The notes under the pieces: model-generated | What the model was told of the DNA's origin: nothing | Databases searched by the model: none | The model's input: only the letters and a program-made list of their open reading frames with translations | Part shown: positions 8,507-16,515 of the stretch, in pieces | Numbering within the stretch: the stretch's first letter is position 1 | How the letters are laid out: each line of letters starts with the position of its first letter | Translations under genes and position numbers: made by a program | Origin: an uncultured Eggerthellaceae bacterium | GTDB lineage: Bacteria > Actinomycetota > Coriobacteriia > Coriobacteriales > Eggerthellaceae | Reading direction: 5' to 3' | Assembly (NCBI GenBank): GCA_934670115.1 | Contig: CAKUOV010000009.1 | Span: 1-64,000 of the forward strand | DNA length: 64,000 bases

Positions 8507-10015
8507 ATGACATATTTTTCCTCCTTTGGAACCAGCGCCCTGCGTCTGGACGAGACTCCTGCGCAATTTTTCTTCCGTACTCTGACCCATGATGATCGCT
8601 CCTCGTTCTATTGCGTTGCTCGTCGTGATCAAAATGGATCCTGGAACGAATCGTTTGCGACTGCGCAACAACTCGCTGGCTACTGCCTGTTTGACGATTC
8701 GTCTGATTGGTACGTAACGCGCAACGGTTTTACGCGACGTTCGCGCAAAAATGAGCGTTTGCGTCAGATTAATGCATTCATGTTTGATCTTGATTGCCAC
8801 CAGGGCGATGCGCGCGCTGCTGTTGCTGCGGGCACAGCGGCGCTTGAAATTGCAGTTCAACGTGGCTATTTGCCTGAGCCAACGATGACGGTAGACACCG
8901 GGCGTGGCCTGCATCTCTATTACGTTTTGGATCATTCCCTTTCTTATCGCTTGCGCGGTAGCGCGCATAATGAAAAGGGGGTCTCGTTTTTTCGCGATGT
9001 TGAAGCGAAACTTCTCTCTGCACTTAAACGTGCTTTGTCTGGCGTTCCTTCGCTTGAGATCGATACTGCCGTTTTTGACTTCTCTCGTGTGGGCCGCATT
9101 CCGGGCACATACAACGTATCTGCGGGTCGTTTCTCGCAGCTGATTCAATGCTCCGAACAATTCTATGGCTTGGCTCAGCTCTCAGCTGCGTGTGCGCTCT
9201 GCTTTTCGCAACGCCCTCAGGCGAATGGAGCTTCCGTTGAAACGTCGTCTGACGTTCCTTCTGCCCAGCAAAATGCGAAAACACGCTTCGTTGTTTTCGA
9301 TAAGCTATCGTTGTCGCGTGTTGGAAAGATCTTTAAGCTGCAGGAGATTCGTGGTTTTGATTGCAAGGGCAATCGCGAACTGATGTGCTTTTGCCTCTAC
9401 AACGCTGCTGTTCAGGTGTATTCCAGCAAAGATGACGCATTTCAGCGCCTTGAGGAGTTCAACACGCGCTTTGCTGAGCCTCTTGAGGCTGCAGTCCTTC
9501 GTCAAATCGCGCGCTCTGTTGGCAAGGTTGGCTTCTATAAAATGTCCGCTGCTACCATCGTCGCTAAGCTAAAAATGACTGCCGAAGAAATCGAAGCGAC
9601 TGCGTTCTTCGAGTCTCGTCGTATGATCGAACGTCAAAAAGCGAAGCAAGCAACTGCCGAGGAACGTGCAGCCCGCAACGCAAAAATCATTGCACTATAT
9701 GCACTTCCTGGAGCAACGATGGAGTCTGTCGCGGCAACAGTGGGCGTATGCAAGCGCACTGTTGCCTCAGTTCTGAAACAAGCACGCGCTGCAATGACCG
9801 GCCCAAATGCTGCTGAAGCGGCCTCGATTGACCTTAAGGCGGCTGCGCGCCTCGTGCTGGACGCCATCGCGAAGAAAGAGTGCAATTTTTTGTCAGACGT
9901 TTTTATGTGTGTTCCTTCCTCCTCCGCAGCTTTTGACTCTCTTGGCTTTTTCCTAGGGTGTTCTTCTTCCCTGCCTATAATAAAGGACCCCTTGCGGAGT
10001 CCTTCTTCGGCTTAG
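8507..10015 (+). CDS. RepB-type primase / plasmid replication protein
   Basis: A 502-residue protein with the archaeo-eukaryotic primase fold motifs: metal-binding DLD at residues 94-96, TGRGLH at 131-136, and a third acidic/arginine motif ending in RIPG at 197-200. A helix-turn-helix-like stretch (ATMESVAATVGVCKRTVASV) lies near residue 405. Such RepB-like primases start replication of plasmids and related elements. An in-frame ATG at 8414 exists, but the added 31 residues look non-coding and neither start has a good ribosome-binding site. The last 30 residues read through terminator-like DNA and are of low complexity. The neighbouring parAB genes support a plasmid origin. Confidence 0.8.
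   Translation: MTYFSSFGTSALRLDETPAQFFFRTLTHDDRSSFYCVARRDQNGSWNESFATAQQLAGYCLFDDSSDWYVTRNGFTRRSRKNERLRQINAFMFDLDCHQGDARAAVAAGTAALEIAVQRGYLPEPTMTVDTGRGLHLYYVLDHSLSYRLRGSAHNEKGVSFFRDVEAKLLSALKRALSGVPSLEIDTAVFDFSRVGRIPGTYNVSAGRFSQLIQCSEQFYGLAQLSAACALCFSQRPQANGASVETSSDVPSAQQNAKTRFVVFDKLSLSRVGKIFKLQEIRGFDCKGNRELMCFCLYNAAVQVYSSKDDAFQRLEEFNTRFAEPLEAAVLRQIARSVGKVGFYKMSAATIVAKLKMTAEEIEATAFFESRRMIERQKAKQATAEERAARNAKIIALYALPGATMESVAATVGVCKRTVASVLKQARAAMTGPNAAEAASIDLKAAARLVLDAIAKKECNFLSDVFMCVPSSSAAFDSLGFFLGCSSSLPIIKDPLRSPSSA
9983..10004. terminator. Hairpin between convergent rep and parB genes
   Basis: AAGGAC and GTCCTT arms enclose a short C/G-paired inner part and a TTGC loop. T-rich DNA follows on the + side and an ATTATAGG-type tail on the minus side. 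It lies at the 3' ends of two convergent genes (inside the last codons of rep) and probably terminates both. Confidence 0.6.
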
Positions 10016-10030
10016 TTTTTATTGTTGTGT

Positions 10031-11029
10031 TTAGAGTTGTTCAATTTCTTGTAGCAGGTTGTGCACTTCGGCTAGCAGATTTTTATCCGGGGTTTCCTTT
10101 GAATTGAGCGCTGCTTGGAGGTTTTTCTTTACGAGTTTAAGGTATCCATTAGTTGCTTTTGTTTGCTTGTCCTTTTGAATGTTTTTCATTCTGCGTTCTT
10201 GAGCGGTTCTTTCAGCCTCTTTTTTCGTGACCACCCCCCTTTTGATTTGTTCGCAAATTTCTTTTTGATTCTTGGGATCAAGCAGCGCAATTGCATGAGC
10301 TGCGGTTTTTGTGATGCAGTCGTTGTCGTAGAGTTCTTTTCCTTCGTCGCACAGAGATTTACCAATGGTAACTTCCATTGTTGCGGTACGTGGGCTTACT
10401 CCGAATTGTTCTGCGAGAATTTCTTTTGTCGCGCGGCCTTTGAATGCTGCATCATTTTTCCGCGCTTTTAAAATGCGTTCTTGAACTGCTGCCATTCCAG
10501 CAGCGCGTTCCGATGGCGTCATGTTTCTCTGACCGATGTTTTCAGCATGAAGGATGAAGTTTGCCTCTTCGTCTGATAGTTTACCTATTTCAAAGCAACG
10601 AGCAGGAACCATGTACCAGTGTTCGCCGTAGCGCTCCCCCAGCAGAAGATGCGCGCGATAGCGACGCTCACCGTCGATAATTTCGTAACCGGTTTTTGTC
10701 GCCCGCACAATCAGCGGCGTAGTGTTTTTTGTTTCGTAAATCAGGGAGGCCAAACTCTCGATGCTTCCCTGGTCGATGGTGTACGTGTTGTTTTCGTTTG
10801 GGACCAAATCGCGTACGTCGAAGTAATCGAAGCCGGCTTTTTTCAGCAACGATGTACGCTTATTCGCGCGCGCCAGTTGGCTTGCGCCGTCCTCTGCTTC
10901 TTCAGTTTTGTTTTCGAGTGCCGCCTGCATCAACTCTTCATCGGTTTCGTATGTTTCCGATTCAGTGATGTAGCGGTTCACCCCTCCCCCGTTTTTTTCG
11001 AGTGCCGCTTGCAGTTTTGACTTAGCCAT
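10031..11029 (-). CDS. parB: ParB-like partition protein
   Basis: A 332-residue ParB. The CTPase/ParB-N box GERRYRA is at residues 120-126, followed near 164 by the NIGQRNMTPSERA motif. A central helix-turn-helix (EILAEQFGVSPRTA) and a lysine-rich C-terminal dimerisation region follow. ParB-type proteins bind centromere sites and load as sliding clamps. Its start overlaps the stop of the ParA gene by eight bases, the usual parAB coupling. Together with the primase this indicates plasmid segregation and not the chromosomal parABS near oriC. Confidence 0.9.
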   Translation of the reverse strand: MAKSKLQAALEKNGGGVNRYITESETYETDEELMQAALENKTEEAEDGASQLARANKRTSLLKKAGFDYFDVRDLVPNENNTYTIDQGSIESLASLIYETKNTTPLIVRATKTGYEIIDGERRYRAHLLLGERYGEHWYMVPARCFEIGKLSDEEANFILHAENIGQRNMTPSERAAGMAAVQERILKARKNDAAFKGRATKEILAEQFGVSPRTATMEVTIGKSLCDEGKELYDNDCITKTAAHAIALLDPKNQKEICEQIKRGVVTKKEAERTAQERRMKNIQKDKQTKATNGYLKLVKKNLQAALNSKETPDKNLLAEVHNLLQEIEQL

Positions 11030-11999
11030 TGATTTCCTCGATTTCCTCCGCCAGGCGGTGGTACTCTTCCGAGGCTTTAGATTTTGGATCGTAGATAACC
11101 GCCGGTTGCATTGCCAACGTACTTTCGATGACGCTCGTGTTTTTCGGGATTACCGTATTGAAGAACTCAGCGTTTTTGAAACTGCGTTCAATAATCTTTT
11201 TGCCTTCGCGGTATGCAACGGTGTTTTTCTCAGCGATAGTCGAAAGCAACTTCCATTTGCGCATGCGCGTGCGGCGTTCGCGTGCAACTTGTTCGATGGT
11301 GGATATAGTATTAGAAAGACCAGCGATTGCGAATCCATCGCAACGAACAGGGATGATGATCATCGATGCATCATTTCCGGCTTCGAGCGCTGTGATTGCG
11401 TTTGTTACCACAAGACCCAGTGATGGCGGACAATCGATGATGACGTAATCGTAATGCGTTTCTTCGATGGCATCTTCAATAGCGAATCGCAGGCGGGAGT
11501 CAATGCTTGATTGGGAACTTTCGTTTCTCATGCGGGCATCTGCATCTGAGAATCGGAAGTTCGAGGGTACGATGTCAACGTTTTCGTATTCTGTTGGCTG
11601 GGCAATTTCAAGGATTGTCTTGCGCTGGCCCTTAGTGTTGGTGAGCATGATGTCGGCAATGCAGTCTGCCTCTGCCGTTTGGTCGTAGACGCCAAGGTAC
11701 TGAGAAATTGATCCTTGTCCATCGAGGTCGATGATCAGCACTTTGTTATTGTCCTGCGCTAGGCAGATTGCAAGCGAAGCGGCTGACGTTGTTTTTGCGA
11801 CGCCGCCCTTAAAGCTCATGATCGTGATAATCATGGGTTTCTTCTCTTGGTCTTTGTCGATAATTGCCTGGGTAAGGTATTGTTCAACGATTTCTGATTT
11901 CGAGATACCGGTTTTCTTTGCTTTTTCTTCCAGCGCTTCTGTTACTTCATCGGTTAGATAAAATGCTGCCGTGTTCTTTTTTATTTTCTTCACAGCCAT
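11022..11999 (-). CDS. parA: ParA ATPase with N-terminal ribbon-helix-helix domain
   Basis: A 325-residue ParA. The deviant Walker A KGGVAKTT is at residues 64-71, and a Walker B-like IIDCPPSLG follows. The first 45 residues (TAAFYLTDEVTEALEEKAKK, then GISKSEIVEQYL) look like a ribbon-helix-helix DNA-binding unit. Type Ia ParAs usually carry a helix-turn-helix there, and type Ib ParAs carry nothing. The added domain could let the ATPase repress its own promoter. The gene is followed by parB with an eight-base overlap. AT-rich DNA containing ATTATAAATTATAATAT lies 34 bases upstream of the start. Confidence 0.88.
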   Translation of the reverse strand: MAVKKIKKNTAAFYLTDEVTEALEEKAKKTGISKSEIVEQYLTQAIIDKDQEKKPMIITIMSFKGGVAKTTSAASLAICLAQDNNKVLIIDLDGQGSISQYLGVYDQTAEADCIADIMLTNTKGQRKTILEIAQPTEYENVDIVPSNFRFSDADARMRNESSQSSIDSRLRFAIEDAIEETHYDYVIIDCPPSLGLVVTNAITALEAGNDASMIIIPVRCDGFAIAGLSNTISTIEQVARERRTRMRKWKLLSTIAEKNTVAYREGKKIIERSFKNAEFFNTVIPKNTSVIESTLAMQPAVIYDPKSKASEEYHRLAEEIEEING

Positions 12000-12032
12000 T
12001 CGATGCTCCTTAGGGTTCCTTCTTTGTTATGT

Positions 12033-12049
12033 ATTATAAATTATAATAT
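12033..12049. promoter_or_regulatory. AT-rich palindromic box upstream of parA
   Basis: The box ATTATAAATTATAATAT lies just before the parA start on the minus strand. Its first 12 bases recur inside the perfect palindrome after the second partition pair at 14179-14204. A shared site beside both partition cassettes suggests an operator or a partition site. Confidence 0.4.
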
Positions 12050-12314
12050 AAAATATTATATTTACTTCTATTGTTGATTGAGTTTTACTCAATATTTTCT
12101 TATGCAATTATACCATACTCCCAGTTAGAGCTTTATTTCGTATGTGCTATTGCTTATTTTGTTCTAGATATCGCTGCAAGGTTCTTAGAGTACGAGAAAT
12201 GTTTTTGCTCGTTGCGATGATTGAGTGAGCGAACTTCCCTGCCACTTCCCTACTTTCAGTTTTTATTAACGACATATGCGCGAATTTATTTTTTTTTGCC
12301 GATGGAGCTTAGCG

Positions 12315-12339
12315 TTTTTGGGCAATAATTGCCCAAAAA
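12315..12339. promoter_or_regulatory. Perfect palindrome, copy 1 (candidate partition or dimer site)
   Basis: Arms TTTTTGGGCAAT and ATTGCCCAAAAA surround one central A. With a single central base it cannot form a normal hairpin terminator, so a dimeric protein is the likely reader. A second copy lies 300 bases to the right. Both lie in the non-coding DNA between the two partition cassettes. Confidence 0.6.
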
Positions 12340-12637
12340 CGAGTGCACTTCCCTATTCCTCCGGAATCGCTGATCCTGCTTATTTATAGTTCTGATTTTA
12401 CTGTCTATTTTCTCTGCTCCCTGAAACATTGCCGGCTTTCTAGCAGATTCTAGCTATCTCCTTGCGCATCGCCTGTTTTTTGAACTTACTCTTGTTGGAT
12501 CTTGCATTGCTAATTATTTGGCTGGATTATTCTTCCTGTTTTTGTTTGAGTGTTTAGGATGCAAACCCTTCTTTAATCCACTTTCGATCGTCTGATCATT
12601 AGTGTATTGCTTTGTGGTTACAGTTAATGCTGTTTAA

Positions 12638-12660
12638 TTTTGGGCAATTATTGCCCAAAA
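12638..12660. promoter_or_regulatory. Perfect palindrome, copy 2 (candidate partition or dimer site)
   Basis: Arms TTTTGGGCAAT and ATTGCCCAAAA surround one central T. This is the same 23-base site as at 12315 read on the other strand. It sits at the boundary where the DNA turns into the AT-rich repeat field. Confidence 0.6.
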
Positions 12661-12669
12661 AACTAATGC

Positions 12670-13095
12670 TACCCTAAATTATGAAAGATAAAATAAAATA
12701 TAAAATGAAATCTATTAGCATATAAAACTATAATCAGTGCACAAATAATAAAACATAAAACAAAATGTAATCTAAAACAAAACATAATAAAGAGAATATA
12801 ACAGCTTATATAATATCAAATATAATTGTTTGTATAACTTTAAAATGAAAATAAAACATAAGCTAAAATATAAAATAACTGAAAAAAGAAACTATAAAAT
12901 AAAACATAAAGTAAAACAAAAACGTATATATTTTAATTAAAGAATTATATAAAAGAACATAAAACATAAAATAAAAACTAACATAAGATACAATTAAGAG
13001 TATATAAACTAAATCATAAAGTAATATATTAATTGCAAAAGAAGATAAAACATAACATAAAATGTAACAGATAACAAAATAGATAATAAAATATA
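12670..13095. repeat. Very AT-rich repeat field (candidate centromere or origin)
   Basis: About 425 bases composed almost wholly of A and T on one strand, with many imperfect copies of ATAAAACATAAA-like units (for example near 12748, 12850, 12900, 12958 and 13050). The strand is strongly A-over-T biased. It lies directly upstream of the second ParA gene, where type Ib partition loci carry their centromere repeats. It could also be a melting region of an origin. No coding sequence is seen here or in 12000-12670. Confidence 0.65.
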
Positions 13096-13188
13096 GCCGT
13101 GACTAAAAACATATTAGGTTTTATAATTCATGAAGTAAAAAAAATTGGAAACATAACATGTTATAAAACATATCTGGAAAGAGGAAAA

Positions 13189-13773
13189 ATGGGAAAAACA
13201 ATTGCGTTGATCATGCAAAAAGGCGGTTCAGGCAAGACGACAATCTGCGACCAGCTTGCTTTTTCGCTAAAAGAGCAAGGTAAGACAGTTGAAGTGCTGG
13301 ATTTGGACGATCAGCAAGGCAGCCGCTTCCAGAACGAAGGAATTGAAGATCCTGAATACACTATTATTGATACGCGTGGTGCTCTTGATATGCCAATTGA
13401 CCTTAATGGTAAGGCGTTAAGTATTGAAGACATCATTGAATCAAGCGATTTAGTACTTATCCCCTTCTTACCCGAGGCTGACAGCGAGGCTCCCCTTGCC
13501 AATGTGGTGAATCGCTGCAACAAAGTTGGCACTGACTTCCGCATTATTTTCAATAAATTGGACCTTCGTCGCGTTGTCGATCAGATTATGTTCCAAAACA
13601 TTTGTGCAGATTATCCAGGAAAAGTGCTGAAAACGGCGCTTCATCAGGGAACTGCCGTGTCTCAGGCTCGCCTTTTGTCGAAGTCGATCAATGAAATTGA
13701 TACAAGCAGTAAGCCGGCAAAAGATTTTGCCGCTCTGGTCAAAGAGGTGCTGGAGGTCGTGAATAATGGCTAA
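13189..13773 (+). CDS. Small type Ib ParA-like ATPase
   Basis: A 194-residue P-loop ATPase. The deviant Walker A KGGSGKTT lies near residues 11-18, and the Walker B-like segment is YTIIDTRG near 58-65. It is short and has no DNA-binding extension, as in type Ib partition ATPases. An ORF from a GTG 90 bases upstream is open, but the ATG at 13189 has AAAGAGG in front and begins right at the ATPase fold. Its stop overlaps the next gene by eight bases. It is a second, independent partition ATPase in the same block as the parA at 11022. Confidence 0.87.
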   Translation: MGKTIALIMQKGGSGKTTICDQLAFSLKEQGKTVEVLDLDDQQGSRFQNEGIEDPEYTIIDTRGALDMPIDLNGKALSIEDIIESSDLVLIPFLPEADSEAPLANVVNRCNKVGTDFRIIFNKLDLRRVVDQIMFQNICADYPGKVLKTALHQGTAVSQARLLSKSINEIDTSSKPAKDFAALVKEVLEVVNNG

Positions 13774-14170
13774 ATTATCTGCAAGCGCGCTGCGCACCGC
13801 TGCTGCAAATGCACGTGAGAAGAACGTTGAAAATGCAGTTATGAGCCCTGCTCTGCACGAAGTTGTCGAGAAAAATATGGACCTCGCTAAGGAAAAAGCT
13901 GTTGAGCCTGAGCCGGAGATCATCGAGGATAAAAAGGTTGCAGATTCAGTTGACCAGGCGGTTTCTTCGGAAAAAGCAGCTCAGCCCTCGGTGAAAAGCG
14001 TCTTGAAATCATACGAAGGTGAGCGCAAAACAGAGCATGTGAATCTTTTGATCACGCCTTCCCTGTCGCGTAAGATTGAAGCGATTCAAATGCAAGGAGA
14101 GTTCCGTTCAAAGAATGCAGCTGTCATTGCTGTTCTTCAGGCATTTTGCGACGCGAATGGTATCGAGTAA
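13766..14170 (+). CDS. Ribbon-helix-helix partner of the small ParA
   Basis: A 134-residue protein with a charged, probably disordered N-terminal two thirds. The C-terminal 45 residues (HVNLLITPSLSRKIEAIQMQ onward) match the ribbon-helix-helix fold of ParB-like centromere binders in type Ib systems. It overlaps the ATPase gene by eight bases. It presumably binds the AT-rich repeats upstream of the pair and represses the operon. A perfect palindrome follows its stop. Confidence 0.75.
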   Translation: MAKLSASALRTAAANAREKNVENAVMSPALHEVVEKNMDLAKEKAVEPEPEIIEDKKVADSVDQAVSSEKAAQPSVKSVLKSYEGERKTEHVNLLITPSLSRKIEAIQMQGEFRSKNAAVIAVLQAFCDANGIE

Positions 14171-14178
14171 AAGATAAA

Positions 14179-14204
14179 ATAATTTATAACATATTATAAA
14201 TTAT
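14179..14204. promoter_or_regulatory. Perfect AT palindrome after the second partition pair
   Basis: Arms ATAATTTATAA and TTATAAATTAT (11 bases each, perfect) flank CATA. The right arm is shared with the box upstream of parA at 12033. It lies two bases before the start of the TudS fusion gene, where a ribosome-binding site would be expected. It probably marks the right limit of the plasmid-like block and may be an operator for the next gene. Confidence 0.5.
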
Positions 14205-14206
14205 TT

Positions 14207-15631
14207 ATGATTGACCTGGGCTTTCGAAGTGAATATGACGTGATTGAACCAAAAAAGAGAAAACTGAACATTGTTGTGAGCGCCTGTCTTTTAGGTGAAG
14301 CGTGCCGCTATGATGGCAAGGAAAATCCATCGCCAGCCGTGCGCGCGCTTGCCGAAATGGAAGAGGTAAACCTTATCCCTGTGTGCCCTGAAGTCCAGGG
14401 TGGGCTGTCCACCCCGCGCTTGCCCTCGGAGATACAATACCGCTCACGCGAAAACGTTCCAGAACCGCAGAGAATGCTTGAAAAACAGGTGATTAATTGC
14501 AAGGGATTGGATGTAACGCAAGCTTTCGTGATGGGTGCTCAAAGGGTGCTCCAGGATGCTCAGAACGCTGGCGCCACTGTTGCCATCCTGAAATCAAAAA
14601 GTCCTTCGTGCGGATCGGGCGTTATCTACGATGGAACATTTTCGGGTACGCTCACCGAAGGCTGGGGGGTTGCGGCGGAGCTTTTTGCCGAGCAGGGGAT
14701 TGCAGTTGTCGATGAATCGGAAGCAGCAAATATACTCGCAGCAGTTCGCGAAAAATCTGAACTGATGTGGGAAAATCTGGTGCAAGAAACGTTTGAAGAC
14801 ATTGCGAAAGCACATAAGGAACGCTCCGCTCGTTTAAATGGTCAGTCCGCGGAAAAGCCAAGTGAACTGACTCCTTCTGCAGCGGAAAATAACGAAAACG
14901 CTGTCACGCTAGAGGGAGCATTGGTCCCAGGTAAGGGATTCTCCCCTGATGAGATGCCCGAAAAATCGGGGCTGAGCCCGAATACCGCGCTGGAGCAAGA
15001 CCCCGCTACGGCAGCGAAGCTGGATTCAAATGCAGCGCTGGACCCTTCGCCGAACTCTTCACCGTCCACCGCTAAAAAACTGCCACCTGTTACGCTGAAA
15101 AACGCTGCCAAACATTTTCGTACCATCACGAAGCACAAGGTCGAAGTGGCAAAACTTTGCTTTAAGATTGGCCTGGTCAAACAGGGGCTTACGCACGATC
15201 TGTCGAAGTATTCTCCTACGGAGTTTCTTATGGGAGCACGCTTTTATCAGGGATTTCGCAGTCCGAATGCGGCCGAGCGCGAGTTTCGCGGCTATACCGA
15301 AGCGTGGCTGCATCACAAGGGTCGCAACAGGCATCATTTTGAGTATTGGCTCGACTTGTCGGATGATCCGGGAATGCGCATAAAGCCAGCGCCTATGCCT
15401 ACGCGATTTGTGCTGGAGATGCTCTGCGATCGCATTGCGGCAAGCAAAACGTACAAGGGAGCGGCGTATCAGGACACCGATCCGTTGGCGTATTACGAAC
15501 GCAGCAAGGGATATGTGATCATGCATCCCAAAACGCGCGCGTTGTTGGAAAAACTGCTGGTCACGCTTGCGGAAGAAGGCGAGCAGTCGGTTATCAAGCT
15601 GGCAAGGGAGATCGCAAAAAGCGACAAATAA
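14207..15631 (+). CDS. TudS-like (DUF523) desulfidase fused to a DUF5662 domain
   Basis: A 474-residue two-domain protein. Residues 20-180 match DUF523/TudS, the [4Fe-4S] thiouracil desulfidase family, with C27 (SACLLG), C33 (CRYDG), C60 (CPEVQGGLSTPR) and C135 (SPSCGSG). A low-complexity Ser/Pro/Ala linker spans about 205-295. The C-terminal 180 residues contain HDLSKYSPTEF and HHKGRNRHHFEYW, the signatures of DUF5662, which looks like a metal-binding HD-type helical domain. The fusion suggests linked nucleobase or nucleotide repair. No Shine-Dalgarno site precedes the ATG. Domain calls rest on motif recognition. Confidence 0.8.
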   Translation: MIDLGFRSEYDVIEPKKRKLNIVVSACLLGEACRYDGKENPSPAVRALAEMEEVNLIPVCPEVQGGLSTPRLPSEIQYRSRENVPEPQRMLEKQVINCKGLDVTQAFVMGAQRVLQDAQNAGATVAILKSKSPSCGSGVIYDGTFSGTLTEGWGVAAELFAEQGIAVVDESEAANILAAVREKSELMWENLVQETFEDIAKAHKERSARLNGQSAEKPSELTPSAAENNENAVTLEGALVPGKGFSPDEMPEKSGLSPNTALEQDPATAAKLDSNAALDPSPNSSPSTAKKLPPVTLKNAAKHFRTITKHKVEVAKLCFKIGLVKQGLTHDLSKYSPTEFLMGARFYQGFRSPNAAEREFRGYTEAWLHHKGRNRHHFEYWLDLSDDPGMRIKPAPMPTRFVLEMLCDRIAASKTYKGAAYQDTDPLAYYERSKGYVIMHPKTRALLEKLLVTLAEEGEQSVIKLAREIAKSDK

Positions 15632-15704
15632 CGTTTTGCAGCGCCGCACGCAGCTTTATAATCATCTGAGAGGGTAAATACCGAAAAAAGAAAGGAATTG
15701 AACC

Positions 15705-16118
15705 ATGGCAATTATTCCTGAAGCGGCTCAAGAGCTGTTCAAGAAGGTTCCCGACGTTATTTTCTCAACCGCAAACGAGCAAGGTCAGCCGAACAGCTGC
15801 ATTGTTGGCATGAAAGCGATTTTGGATGACGAGACGGTGTATTTGTCGGACCAATTCTTTAAGAAAACGTACGACAATTTCATGGTGAATCCCAAGTGCG
15901 CCATTGTGTATTGGGAAGGCCATGAGGCATATCAGCTGCACGGCACCGTTGAGTATGTGACGGAGGGAAGCGACGTTTTCGCAGCTCAGTCCGCTTGGGT
16001 GAATGCGGCGTTCGAGAAAATGGGCATGCCCATCAAGGCGAAGGGTGGCTGCATTGTGAAAGTGGACGCCGTGTACTCATCGGCTGCTGGTCCGCATGCA
16101 GGCGAGCAGATTGCATAG
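15705..16118 (+). CDS. Pyridoxamine 5'-phosphate oxidase-like flavin protein
   Basis: A 137-residue protein of the PPOX/split-barrel class. The start PDVIFSTANEQGQPNSCIVG, the central VYLSDQFFKKTYDN, and the IVYWEG and YQLHGTVEY strands are typical of small FMN- or F420-binding barrels. It is shorter than true PdxH and lacks its C-terminal arginine motif, so a pyridoxine role is unlikely. A clear AGAAAGGA ribosome-binding site precedes the ATG. It stands alone, followed by a strong terminator. Confidence 0.8.
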   Translation: MAIIPEAAQELFKKVPDVIFSTANEQGQPNSCIVGMKAILDDETVYLSDQFFKKTYDNFMVNPKCAIVYWEGHEAYQLHGTVEYVTEGSDVFAAQSAWVNAAFEKMGMPIKAKGGCIVKVDAVYSSAAGPHAGEQIA

Positions 16119-16147
16119 GGGAAAACGGACGAGTCGTTAACTGTTTC

Positions 16148-16190
16148 GGGCCGGGGAAGGGATGCCGCTTCGCGAAACCTTCCCTGGCCC
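16148..16190 (+). terminator. Strong hairpin after the PPOX gene
   Basis: GGGCCGGGGAAGG pairs with CCTTCCCTGGCCC over a 17-base loop, with one mismatch near the middle. T-rich DNA follows. Confidence 0.75.
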
Positions 16191-16214
16191 TGCTGTTTGT
16201 GGCGGATTTCAGTT

Positions 16215-16451
16215 CATGTTGTTGGATTTTGGCCATCAAATTCGAAGTTGTATGAGGTTGGAAGTAGGTTGAAAGTGAGAATCAGGGAATTTTGCTGCTC
16301 CGACATGGTTTAATGAAAATCGGCCTCAATAAAACACCAGTTCAACATTATAGTCAATAAAGGTATATATAGTGGTTCGATTAATTTCGAATCAGCACCT
16401 ACTTCCAACCCGCCTCAACTTCGAATTTGAGGCGGGTTTTTCAACAACATG
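16215..16451 (+). repeat. CATGTTGTTG-ended inverted-repeat element, arm type A, copy 2
   Basis: A 237-bp element with the same CATGTTGTTG and CAACAACATG ends and type A arms. The variable four bases are TATG on the left and AGGC on the right in arm sense. The core AATAAAACACCAGTTCA is at about 16328-16344 in + orientation. The last 60 bases also hold a GCCTCAA...TTGAGGC hairpin. The left 20 bases are nearly identical to copy 1. Confidence 0.88.
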
Positions 16452-16515
16452 AGTCGATTCCGGTTCAGCCTGGAGGAGATTGGCCGCAAAAAAGTGAAAA
16501 AGACCCCGTCCCCTT

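Noticed and set aside
12315..12660. The two palindromes as terminators
   Set aside because: A single central base leaves no loop, and they do not follow gene ends.
10031..14170. The idea that this is the chromosomal origin with parABS
   Set aside because: No dnaA, dnaN, gidB, rpmH or canonical TGTTTCACGTGAAACA site is present. A plasmid-type primase and a second partition pair point to a plasmid.
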